A DNA stretch of 64,000 bases from an uncultured Aquimarina sp. GTDB lineage: Bacteria > Bacteroidota > Bacteroidia > Flavobacteriales > Flavobacteriaceae. The translations under genes and the position numbers were made by a program. Below the pieces are notes generated by a model. The model ran no database searches, was not told where the DNA came from, and saw nothing but the letters and a program-made list of their open reading frames with translations. Below, in pieces: positions 43,781-51,713 of the stretch (position 1 is its first letter; each line of letters starts with the position of its first letter). The stretch spans positions 24,300-88,299 of the forward strand of contig CANMLW010000015.1 in assembly GCA_947498705.1 (NCBI GenBank). The letters run 5' to 3'.

Positions 43781-46700
43781 ATGAATACATATAATCAGAA
43801 AATTAATCAAATAGTACTATTAGCTATTGTACTATGGTTAGGAGGGTTATTGTCTATCGAAGCCCAAACCAGAAGTAGAATATTAATCCCAGATGATCGA
43901 GATGGAGGAGGAAAGGATTGTGATTTTCCTCAACGATATTATAGAGATGCAGATGGTGACGGGTATGGGAACCCTTTTTTCTACAGAATGTCGTGTCAAC
44001 CCATAGATGGATTTGTGTTAAAAGCACCAGATTGCGATGATAATAATCCAACAGTGACCATTGCCAAGCAGTGGTATCTGGATGCAGACAATGATGGTCA
44101 TGGGCAATTTCAAGCTGTTGGACCAGCAACTTGTTACCCTCCTAATGATGGTAATACCTATGTGACCAATAATCGGGATTGTGATGATACCAACCCGCAA
44201 ATACATAGTGACTTGATCTGGTATAGAGATGCCGATGGAGATGGATTTGGAGTATCTTATCTAACCAAAAGGCAATGTCTACAACCTACAGGATATGTAA
44301 ATGTTGCCGGGGATTGTAATGATGCCGATGCCAGTGTTCAACAATATACCTGGTATAAAGATCAGGATCAGGATGGATTAGGCGACCCCAATGAAACCAA
44401 AGAAGGTTGTACACAACCCTTTGGAGATTGGGTGCAAAATGCAGATGATCAATGTCCTGATAGTGCTGGAGAATTAATGAATAATGGCTGCCCAGACATT
44501 GGAGAATATGTTGTAGAACCCTGGAATACAATTACTAAAATTACCTACGGTGTTGATGGTAGTACGACCTCGCTTAGTAAAGCGTATTATGATGAGTTAA
44601 GCAATAATGTGCAGACTCAATTTCTGGATATAAAAACAAAAAAAACCTGGGCTTCAGAATCAAAATATGACAGTGAGGGTAGGCCAGCTATACAAACCTT
44701 GTCTGCACCCGTTACTAATGATGGGTACCTTTTATATAAATTTGATTTTATGCAAAAAATCAGTGGTAAAAACTACGTGAGATCTGATTTTGAGACAGAC
44801 CCAGAGAATCCTACAGTGGTAGGAAACCAGGAAAATTCATTGGGATGGTATTATAGTGAAGATAATACCAGTGAACCCTATCAGGACGTTACCGAGTATC
44901 CTTTTACACGAGTTATTTATAGTACCTTAAATCCTGGGGCAGTACTAAAGACGATCGGCGGGAATAAAATAAATACAGGAAATGGATCTGAATGGATTAA
45001 CGGGTTTTTATATACGGTACCTGCAGCCCAGGAAGTATTTTATTTATTTGGAAGACGCCATTTTGGAGTACCTTATGTAAACGGACTTCAAATCGATAAT
45101 ACACAATTTTTTAAAACGGTTTCGGCAGATGTACATGGTCAAGAAACCGTTGTCATTACCGATGGAGAAGGTAATATACTGGCAGCAGGAAGATCAGGCG
45201 GAACTCAAAAATATGAAGTGGTATCTCTTATTAAAGAACAAGGATTTGTTGATGTACATATTCCAAACGGGATTACCAATGCAGATATTCAATTATTAGG
45301 AAATGATAACTATACAATTTATGATTTAAGGACAGAGCAAGAGGTATCGCCATCAGAAATGAATGGAGGGCATTTCTATCGGATATCTCTTGACTCGCAA
45401 CCCAAAAAACTGATTACAATTGCCTCATCAGGTGTAATATCGACAGGTGTAGATGCCAAAGGAATACGCTATATGGTAAACTATACGGATTTCAGTTTAA
45501 ACTACTACGACAAAACAGGTAGGTTGACCGCTACAGTACAACCTCTCGGTTTTGATGAAGCTGTATTGAGCTCGATGGTAGAAAATGCCAACCACAGAAT
45601 GAAAACAGCGGTTGTGTATAATGATTTAGGGAAGGTAAAAGAAACTACAAGTCCTGATGAAGGAACAACTAGTTTTGTCTATAGAAAGGACGGGAAAATA
45701 CGCTTTTCTCAAAATACTCTACAATCTGAAAATAATGAGCTTTCTTATACGAATTATGATACTTCAGGAAGATCTATAGAGAGTGGAGTATATACTAATG
45801 CTTCGACTTTTCCCATTCCGATAAATATTGTCTTAGATCCTAGTCATTGTAAAGAACGTAATTTTACGTTGTTTGATGAACCAGATACTGTAGAGTTGCA
45901 TCAAGCGTTGCAAGCATCAGGAATAGAAATCACTCATTATCGTGCTCAGCATTTTGTATCAGGAAATGTCTCCAAAACGTGGACCTCAAACCCTGCTACC
46001 ACCACAACCTGGTATAGTTATGATATTTATGGTCGTGTGACTTGGGTGGTTCAAAAAATTGAAGGCTTGGGAACAAAAACAATTGACTATGAATATGATC
46101 CGTTGACAGGAAATGTAACCAAAGTACTATACCAAAAGCATATTCCTAACGAGCTTTTTGTACATCAATATACTTACAATAATGCAAATCAGTTGGTAAA
46201 AGTAGAAACTTCTCAAGATGGAAATACATTTACAGAGCAGGCTCGTTATGAGTATTATGAAATGGGGAAATTAAAAAGAACCGTTTTGGCAGAAGGATTG
46301 CAAGGAATCGATTATATCTATAATCTAACTGGGGAATTGAAACAAATTAATCACCCGTCTAGAGAAGCTATTAATGATCCAGGCGGTGATACTAATGATG
46401 CTTTTGGGTTAGCACTTGATTACTTTACAGGGGATTATAGTAGAGCTAATACACCGACATCGGTTACAAGTTCTACTAGTGGGGTTAATCAATATAACGG
46501 AAATATCAAAGCTACCCGTTGGTCGACCAAAGGAATCAATACTCCCGGTTCTCAAAGCGGACAGGTATACCAATATGATCATCGTAATTATTTAAATCAG
46601 GCTACTTTTGGTAGTGCATCCAACAATGGGGTAATTGATACTGGACAAGAATATTTGGTAAGCAATTTAACCTATGATCAGAATGGAAATTTATTGTCTT

Positions 46701-48064
46701 TAGATAGAAATAGTGCAGCTAATTTAGGAGGTGCTATGGATCAACTATCCTACAATTATAAGTCAGGAACTAATCAATTAACCCATATTGATGATACGGT
46801 GATTGGTAACGTTGATACTGATGATATTAAAGATCAACAGGCAGGTAATTATGAGTATAATAGTATAGGACAATTGATTAAAAATAATGACGATCAAATT
46901 AGATATACATATAATGCTTATGGGTTAGTTACTTCGGTAAGAGCATTAGATGATTCATCAATCATTAAGTTTTATTATAATGATAGAGGGCATCGTATTC
47001 GTAAAGAAGTATTAGAAACTGTTGCTGGAGGAGTGACTACTAACATCACATTTTATGTACGAGATGTTTCTGGAAATATATTAGCAACATATGTACATTT
47101 TATACCAGTTGGAGGTGGATCTTCTAATCAGTCGGTAGACTTAATAGAACACTTAATATATGGAAATGGCCGTATTGGATTACGTTATAAAGGAAGTGGC
47201 AAAGAAGTATATCAACTAAAAGATCACTTAGGAAATATACGTGCGGTAGTAACACGTGGTTCTAATGAGGTGACCGATGCAGCTGATTATTATCCCGGTG
47301 GAATGCGTATGCCAGGGAGAAATTTGGTTGGAGATTATCGTTATGACTACCAGGGGCAAGAGTTTGACAAAGAAACGGGCAAAGTAGCTTTCGAAGCAAG
47401 GTTGTACGACCCAAGAATTAATCGTTGGTTAACTACAGACCCAGCAAAAGAATTCTTTTCTCCTTATTTGGCTATGGGAAATAACTGGATGAATGTTACA
47501 GATCCTGATGGTCGTTGTACAGATTGCCCTGATAATCCTAAAGTAGGAGATACTTATGATCATGAAGTGTATGGGACCATAAAGTATAGTGAAAGTGGTT
47601 GGTATAGTGATGGACATGGATTAATTTTAGAAGGAGAAGTTACAATAACAGCTGATTTTGACTTTATGCATATATATAGATATAAACAAAACGATTTTGC
47701 AACTATTGGTACATTTACCTTTGGAGACGTAACTGGATATATTTTAGAACCAGCAGGACCTGATACAACGGATACTGATCAGGATAGAAGAATCCCAGAA
47801 GGTACGTATAAAGCGGTTTGGCATAATGGAAAAAAATTTCAAGGCGTAATTAAATTATTTAATGATCAGGTTCCGTTAGGAAGAGCAATTCTTATTCATA
47901 ACGGAAACTATCCTATGAATACCTCGGGTTGTTTACTTCCAGGATGCACTTATGATGGCGATACTACAGTAAATAATAGTAATACTAAGAGGGTTGAGTT
48001 AACAAATGCTATTGAGGCAATTGATATAGAAAATTTACGAATAGTTATTCATAATGATTTTTAA
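43781..48064 (+). CDS. Secreted Rhs-repeat protein with DUF5675-like C-terminal domain
   Basis: 1427 residues. Signal peptide (to about residue 29, SIEAQ). Residues 51-225 hold four MopE-like calcium-binding repeats (YRDADGDGYG, DCDDNNP, YLDADNDGHG, YRDADGDGFG, YKDQDQDGLGDP), then CPDSAGELMNNGCPD. YD repeats follow (YDIYGRVTWVVQ, YTYNNANQLVKVET). The Rhs core is at about 1143-1246 (LKDHLGNIRAVVT, YDYQGQEFDKETG, EARLYDPRINRWLTTDP, NVTDPDGR). After it comes a 181-residue variable tip with RIPEGTYKAVW and His1373-N-G-N...TSGC1384, resembling DUF5675. In polymorphic toxins the part after the core is the effector. Confidence 0.9.
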   Translation: MNTYNQKINQIVLLAIVLWLGGLLSIEAQTRSRILIPDDRDGGGKDCDFPQRYYRDADGDGYGNPFFYRMSCQPIDGFVLKAPDCDDNNPTVTIAKQWYLDADNDGHGQFQAVGPATCYPPNDGNTYVTNNRDCDDTNPQIHSDLIWYRDADGDGFGVSYLTKRQCLQPTGYVNVAGDCNDADASVQQYTWYKDQDQDGLGDPNETKEGCTQPFGDWVQNADDQCPDSAGELMNNGCPDIGEYVVEPWNTITKITYGVDGSTTSLSKAYYDELSNNVQTQFLDIKTKKTWASESKYDSEGRPAIQTLSAPVTNDGYLLYKFDFMQKISGKNYVRSDFETDPENPTVVGNQENSLGWYYSEDNTSEPYQDVTEYPFTRVIYSTLNPGAVLKTIGGNKINTGNGSEWINGFLYTVPAAQEVFYLFGRRHFGVPYVNGLQIDNTQFFKTVSADVHGQETVVITDGEGNILAAGRSGGTQKYEVVSLIKEQGFVDVHIPNGITNADIQLLGNDNYTIYDLRTEQEVSPSEMNGGHFYRISLDSQPKKLITIASSGVISTGVDAKGIRYMVNYTDFSLNYYDKTGRLTATVQPLGFDEAVLSSMVENANHRMKTAVVYNDLGKVKETTSPDEGTTSFVYRKDGKIRFSQNTLQSENNELSYTNYDTSGRSIESGVYTNASTFPIPINIVLDPSHCKERNFTLFDEPDTVELHQALQASGIEITHYRAQHFVSGNVSKTWTSNPATTTTWYSYDIYGRVTWVVQKIEGLGTKTIDYEYDPLTGNVTKVLYQKHIPNELFVHQYTYNNANQLVKVETSQDGNTFTEQARYEYYEMGKLKRTVLAEGLQGIDYIYNLTGELKQINHPSREAINDPGGDTNDAFGLALDYFTGDYSRANTPTSVTSSTSGVNQYNGNIKATRWSTKGINTPGSQSGQVYQYDHRNYLNQATFGSASNNGVIDTGQEYLVSNLTYDQNGNLLSLDRNSAANLGGAMDQLSYNYKSGTNQLTHIDDTVIGNVDTDDIKDQQAGNYEYNSIGQLIKNNDDQIRYTYNAYGLVTSVRALDDSSIIKFYYNDRGHRIRKEVLETVAGGVTTNITFYVRDVSGNILATYVHFIPVGGGSSNQSVDLIEHLIYGNGRIGLRYKGSGKEVYQLKDHLGNIRAVVTRGSNEVTDAADYYPGGMRMPGRNLVGDYRYDYQGQEFDKETGKVAFEARLYDPRINRWLTTDPAKEFFSPYLAMGNNWMNVTDPDGRCTDCPDNPKVGDTYDHEVYGTIKYSESGWYSDGHGLILEGEVTITADFDFMHIYRYKQNDFATIGTFTFGDVTGYILEPAGPDTTDTDQDRRIPEGTYKAVWHNGKKFQGVIKLFNDQVPLGRAILIHNGNYPMNTSGCLLPGCTYDGDTTVNNSNTKRVELTNAIEAIDIENLRIVIHNDF

Positions 48065-48134
48065 TATCCTGATACTATAAAAAGTAGAAAAAACTTATAA
48101 AAAATATTTGATAAGAAAATTTAAAGTAAGTAAT

Positions 48135-48176
48135 AAAACCAACAGCCACATGACCCGTCATGTGGCTGTTGGTTTT
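48135..48176 (+). terminator. Very strong terminator after the Rhs operon
   Basis: A perfect inverted repeat: AAAACCAACAGCCACATGAC (48135-48154) against GTCATGTGGCTGTTGGTTTT (48157-48176), two bases in the centre, with T4 in the arm. It isolates the giant operon from what follows. Confidence 0.92.
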
Positions 48177-48240
48177 AAATACATATCCAGATTATTTATG
48201 ACCAATATAATTGAGAAGTATATCCACTTTCAAAAATAGA

Positions 48241-48268
48241 TGGTAACAAATGCACAATTGAAGAACTC
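48241..48268 (+). promoter_or_regulatory. ECF promoter site C, without a downstream gene
   Basis: TGGTAACA at 48241-48248, 14-base spacer, GAACTC at 48263-48268. Its spacer also resembles that of site D (22 of 27 bases alike from GGTAACA through the second element), so C and D look like copies. No ORF follows. Confidence 0.6.
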
Positions 48269-48302
48269 AGGTTAATATATAATTAGATCATTATATCCTG
48301 TC

Positions 48303-48335
48303 ATCCCAAACTGGATTTGGGATTTCTTTTTATTA
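48303..48335 (+). terminator. Terminator-like hairpin downstream of site C
   Basis: ATCCCAAA pairs with TTTGGGAT around CTGGA, followed by TTCTTTTTAT. Together with site C this would give a transcript of roughly 60 bases. Confidence 0.5.
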
Positions 48336-48739
48336 TACATCTCCAATATTCAAAAAAAACTAAAACTATCCGTAGTTGTTGTCTCTTTAGAAGCAGTGAG
48401 ACCTCAAATAATTACTTTTTGATTTGTTTTGCCTTTTACAAACAAAGTAGGGTAAAGTAGATGATAGTCAAATCGTTTCTTGGTATGACTGATACATTTG
48501 GAAAACAAAAAAAACTAAAACCAATACGAATATATGTTCATAAGCAACGAATATAACTTCTGTGTTTCAGGCAATCGCTTTAGCATATACTTTTGAGGTC
48601 ATCATTAAGAAAGTATCTAAGTGACCGGATAGCCGGTATCAGTAAACAAGATAGCTCAAGTTTGTAATCCGAACAAGTAACTCATAACACCAACTTTATA
48701 ATTTAGTATGGAAAGGGGGATAACTAAAAAAATAAAATT

Positions 48740-48767
48740 GGGTAACAAATTTGCAATTGATGAACTA
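48740..48767 (+). promoter_or_regulatory. ECF promoter site D
   Basis: GGGTAACA at 48740-48747, 14-base spacer, GAACTA at 48762-48767, 28 bases before the ATG at 48796. Confidence 0.72.
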
Positions 48768-48795
48768 GTAATAGAAAAAACAAAAAAAGTAAAAT

Positions 48796-49152
48796 ATGGT
48801 ACGAAAATTAAAAGCTGAATACAATTCGTTAGAGCGTATACAAAAATTTCTATCGACCAAGACAGATATGGAATGTTCTATTCGTCCAGACGAATGGGTT
48901 ACCGATGGTAAATTAATTTTAACTCCCGGTAAAAAATGCCTAGTAGTAAAAAAGAGTGGAGCTGCAGGTGCAAAAGTCGAGTTTAAAGAATCTACTATTG
49001 TCGCGATTTATCCTATTGCTCCCAGCAGTTTTATCAATTCGGCTACCCAAAAAGGGATCGTTGCATTAATTGTACATGCGATAATATCAGGAGGGCAAAA
49101 AGCCGTTGCAGAAGAAGTAGAAAATTATTTATGTGAAATTCAAGAGAGTTAA
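48796..49152 (+). CDS. Hypothetical protein, 118 aa, under ECF site D
   Basis: Soluble N-terminal half (RKLKAEYNSLERIQKFLSTKTDMECSIRPDEWVTDGKLILTPGKKCLVVKK) and a C-terminal half with one moderately hydrophobic stretch (GIVALIVHAIISGG, about residues 94-108). Cys residues at about 27, 49 and 113. Family not recognised. It is followed after one base by the next ATG, so the pair is co-translated. Location directly after the Rhs gene and under the same promoter type makes an immunity or accessory role possible, not shown. Confidence 0.65.
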   Translation: MVRKLKAEYNSLERIQKFLSTKTDMECSIRPDEWVTDGKLILTPGKKCLVVKKSGAAGAKVEFKESTIVAIYPIAPSSFINSATQKGIVALIVHAIISGGQKAVAEEVENYLCEIQES

Positions 49153-49153
49153 A

Positions 49154-49645
49154 ATGAATCAACAAATATTTACGTATAGACATACATTCTCATATTGGGT
49201 TTTTCTTTTTCCGACGCTTTGTCTAGGCCTCGCTAGCTATTGCTATATGTATAATGTAGCAATCGCTTATCGAAGCCATCGCTTTCTCGAAGCACCTTAT
49301 AGTTATTATGTAACAGGAGGATTAGGGATTTTATCATTACTCTATGTGGGGTATTCATTTTTTAAAGTACAAAATGCCAATAGAAATACGGCAAATATCA
49401 TTGTAGATGATACCATGTTGTCATTTCCCAAAGGAGGAGATGAGGTAGTACGTGTAAACTTTTTAGAGATCAATGAACTTTGGATCAAAGACGATTCTGA
49501 TGATGGGGAGTCGGTGATTATCTATACCAAACCCAATAATGATCGACACGAGTTTTTTGCTGTCAATTTTCAATCGATCTCTACTTATATAGATTTTAAA
49601 CGCCTTATGGAGAGAAGGTGTATTTATATTACCAATCATGAATAA
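49154..49645 (+). CDS. Two-TM protein with PH-like domain
   Basis: 163 residues from the ATG at 49154, one base after the previous stop; the frame opens at 49133 inside that gene, so 49154 is preferred. Two transmembrane segments (about 12-35 and 49-68: FSYWVFLFPTLCLGLASYCYMY; GGLGILSLLYVGYSFF) are followed by a soluble domain of about 90 residues (TANIIVDDTMLSFPKGGDEVVRVNFLEINELWIKDD) that looks like a bacterial PH domain. Membrane-anchored PH proteins of this build are common and mostly unassigned. Candidate immunity or partner to the Rhs tip. Confidence 0.7.
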   Translation: MNQQIFTYRHTFSYWVFLFPTLCLGLASYCYMYNVAIAYRSHRFLEAPYSYYVTGGLGILSLLYVGYSFFKVQNANRNTANIIVDDTMLSFPKGGDEVVRVNFLEINELWIKDDSDDGESVIIYTKPNNDRHEFFAVNFQSISTYIDFKRLMERRCIYITNHE

Positions 49646-49751
49646 AGATATTTTTTAAATATCATCAGAAAGAAAAGCTACAAGGTGAGACAAGCCCAAA
49701 CAGACACCCAAAAAAACTGAAAGTAGGCAAAAATACAATTCAATTAAAACT

Positions 49752-50000
49752 ATGTTTATCTTAAAAAGTAAAAGAAAATTAAAAAACACAATTGTAGTAA
49801 CTATGTTATTTACTGCTTCGTTAGCAGTTGACATGACGCTACCTGCTCCAACACACAATTTACAGGAAGCAAGATTTTTGGGAATAGGAAAAAAAGTTAC
49901 AAAAATGCCTTGTATTCTAGGAGTAAGAAATGTAATTACAAAAGTAACGGTATTTGGAATTACGATTAGTAAAACTACTAAAGCCGAGAGTTGCGTATAA
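49752..50000 (+). CDS. Small exported peptide candidate, 82 aa
   Basis: A basic N-terminus (FILKSKRKLK) and a hydrophobic run (NTIVVTMLFTASLAV) suggest export; the remaining 50-55 residues are mostly small and beta-prone with two Cys (about 54 and 81), the second being the penultimate residue. It ends in ESCV. A strong terminator 21 bases after the stop marks it as a real transcript end. No family recognised. No ECF site is seen directly upstream; it may be read from site D through the preceding pair. Confidence 0.6.
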   Translation: MFILKSKRKLKNTIVVTMLFTASLAVDMTLPAPTHNLQEARFLGIGKKVTKMPCILGVRNVITKVTVFGITISKTTKAESCV

Positions 50001-50021
50001 AATTTTAATTACAAGGGAGGT

Positions 50022-50048
50022 AAAGCTACTCGAAAGAGTAGCTTTTTT
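50022..50048 (+). terminator. Terminator after the 82-aa gene
   Basis: AAAGCTACTC pairs with GAGTAGCTTT around GAAA, followed by T-run to 50048. Confidence 0.88.
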
Positions 50049-50246
50049 TTGATACATAACATGACTATCAATACTTTCAATGTCTATGGAGAAATGAATT
50101 TTTAATAGGTTAATTAAAGAGGAAATAGTATTAGAATTTATCGCAGAAGTTAAGTGCAAGTGCATATAATTAAAGAGGAGTTCTTAATTTACATGATTCC
50201 CCTTAAATATTATCCAAAATACCTAGCTTTGCAAAAAAGTTAGGAT

Positions 50247-50888
50247 ATGCATTTTTTACCAGAAGCACTCGATACATACGTTGTACAACATACCGAAAAA
50301 GAACCCGAATTGTTACAACAACTTAGCAGAGAAACCTATCAAAAAATACTACAACCTAGAATGTTGAGTGGGCCTTATCAAGGGCGTGTGCTAAGTATGT
50401 TATCCAAACTAATTGGGCCCAAAAATATTTTAGAAATTGGTACTTATACAGGATATTCGGCTTTATGTCTGGCAGAAGGTATGCAAAAATCTGGGGCATT
50501 GCATACCATCGATATTAATGAAGAATTAGAAGATTTTCAGAGAAAATACTTTGATTTATCTCCTTATGGAAAGCAAATTCACCAGCATATTGGTGATGCG
50601 ACTCAAATTATCCCTAATCTTGAGGAAAAATTTGATTTGGTATTTATAGATGCAGATAAACCTAATTATTCTACCTATTTCGAATTGGTTATCGACAAAA
50701 TGAATCCGGGTGGTATCATATTGTCAGACAATGTTTTATGGAGTGGTAAGGTGATAGAAAAAGTGAATGAAGAAGATATTTCTACCAAAGCACTACTAGC
50801 CTATAACCAACTTTTGATAGAGGATACCAGAGTCGAAACGGTTTTGTTACCTATCAGAGATGGGTTAACGATTAGTAGAGTCGTATAG
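50247..50888 (+). CDS. O-methyltransferase (caffeoyl-CoA type)
   Basis: 213-residue class I SAM methyltransferase of the cation-dependent catechol/caffeoyl-CoA O-methyltransferase family. Motifs: NILEIGTYTGYSALCLAEGM for SAM, HTIDINEELEDFQRKYF, IGDATQIIP, and FDLVFIDADKPNYSTYFE with the metal-binding Asp residues, then ILSDNVLWSGKV. Usual size for bacterial members. A TAGCTTTG box 15 bases upstream is a possible -7 element. Its stop meets the DUF192 gene head to tail, 5 bases between stops. Confidence 0.92.
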   Translation: MHFLPEALDTYVVQHTEKEPELLQQLSRETYQKILQPRMLSGPYQGRVLSMLSKLIGPKNILEIGTYTGYSALCLAEGMQKSGALHTIDINEELEDFQRKYFDLSPYGKQIHQHIGDATQIIPNLEEKFDLVFIDADKPNYSTYFELVIDKMNPGGIILSDNVLWSGKVIEKVNEEDISTKALLAYNQLLIEDTRVETVLLPIRDGLTISRVV

Positions 50889-50893
50889 CTTTA

Positions 50894-51382
50894 CTAATTT
50901 TTTGTAAAAGAAATTGAATCTCCGGCTTTAAGACTCCACGAGTCGGTTAGTTGGGCATTGACTTCTAATACATATTGAGCGGGACCTTCTGATGGTAACG
51001 AAGATTCGTCATAAGGTTTGGCATTCTTTTGTATGCTAACTACTTTATTGTTTTTATCGATATAAATGATATCTAGCGCAAATTCTGTGTTTTTCATATA
51101 AAATGAGCGTGGGGCTTCTTCAGGAAATATAAATAGCATCCCTTGATTTGGTAGCATAGACTTACGATACATCAAACCGGTTTGTACCTGATACTCATCA
51201 TCTGCTATCTCAATATCTATTTGAGTGATCTGTTTGGCAATCGAATCATTTACACTGTGTAAAATAAGTTCACCTTCTTTGGTAAACGTAACTTCTTTGG
51301 TAAGATTTTTGGTGTTTTTAGAATCTGTTTTACACGAAAATAAAACGGTGGTCATTAGTACAGCTAATAGAAGTCTCATCAA
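50894..51382 (-). CDS. DUF192 lipoprotein
   Basis: 162 residues with a short lipobox (MTTVLFSC, Cys17). The DUF192 domain is clear: YQVQTGLMYRKSMLPNQGMLFIFPEEAPRSFYMKNTEFALDIIYIDKNN, and QYVLEVNAQLTDSWSLKAGD at the end. Family members are small periplasmic or extracellular proteins of unknown role; some relate to toxin or metal binding. No operon partner. Confidence 0.9.
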   Translation of the reverse strand: MMRLLLAVLMTTVLFSCKTDSKNTKNLTKEVTFTKEGELILHSVNDSIAKQITQIDIEIADDEYQVQTGLMYRKSMLPNQGMLFIFPEEAPRSFYMKNTEFALDIIYIDKNNKVVSIQKNAKPYDESSLPSEGPAQYVLEVNAQLTDSWSLKAGDSISFTKN

Positions 51383-51464
51383 TTTAATTTTAAAGGCCTA
51401 AAAGTAGTTAAAAAAGCCATACCGTAAAAGTGAGTTCAATACAAGTATGGCTTTTGATGAATTT

Positions 51465-51713
51465 TTAGTTACTTTTTATGGTATCTTCTGTAGCATAAAA
51501 CCCGATAGTAAACCCTACCGATTTTTTATACACAAAGCTTTGTGCCGTTGTATTGTAGGTTACAGGCGCATTCAATTGTTTCATAAGATCAATAATACGA
51601 TAAAGCTTTGCTTTGGATATCCCTAAACGCAATGCCAATGATTTAGGGGTTCCGGTTGCTTGCAAACGAATAAGTTGATCAATACGGCTTATGGTTTCAA
51701 CAGTTTTAATCAT
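51465..51713 (-). CDS. Small helix-turn-helix protein, last gene of creD operon
   Basis: 82 residues. Residues 5-50 form a probable HTH: IDQLIRLQATGTPKSLALRLGISKAKLYRIIDLMKQ, in the style of HTH_11/MerR-like small regulators. The C-terminus (TAQSFVYKKSVGFTIGFY) is a short beta tail. Its start overlaps the end of creD by 8 bases, so it is translationally coupled to it. It may tune the operon, but no site is known. Confidence 0.65.
   Translation of the reverse strand: MIKTVETISRIDQLIRLQATGTPKSLALRLGISKAKLYRIIDLMKQLNAPVTYNTTAQSFVYKKSVGFTIGFYATEDTIKSN

Larger units (their letters stand above)
48177..48795. other. Gene-free gap with two promoter sites
   Basis: 619 bases between the Rhs terminator and the next gene. 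No ORF with support is present. It carries ECF sites C and D and a small hairpin. The stretch 48330-48720 between them shows no recognisable gene or RNA; it may be the remains of a deleted cassette, or a small RNA locus starting at site C. Confidence 0.55.
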
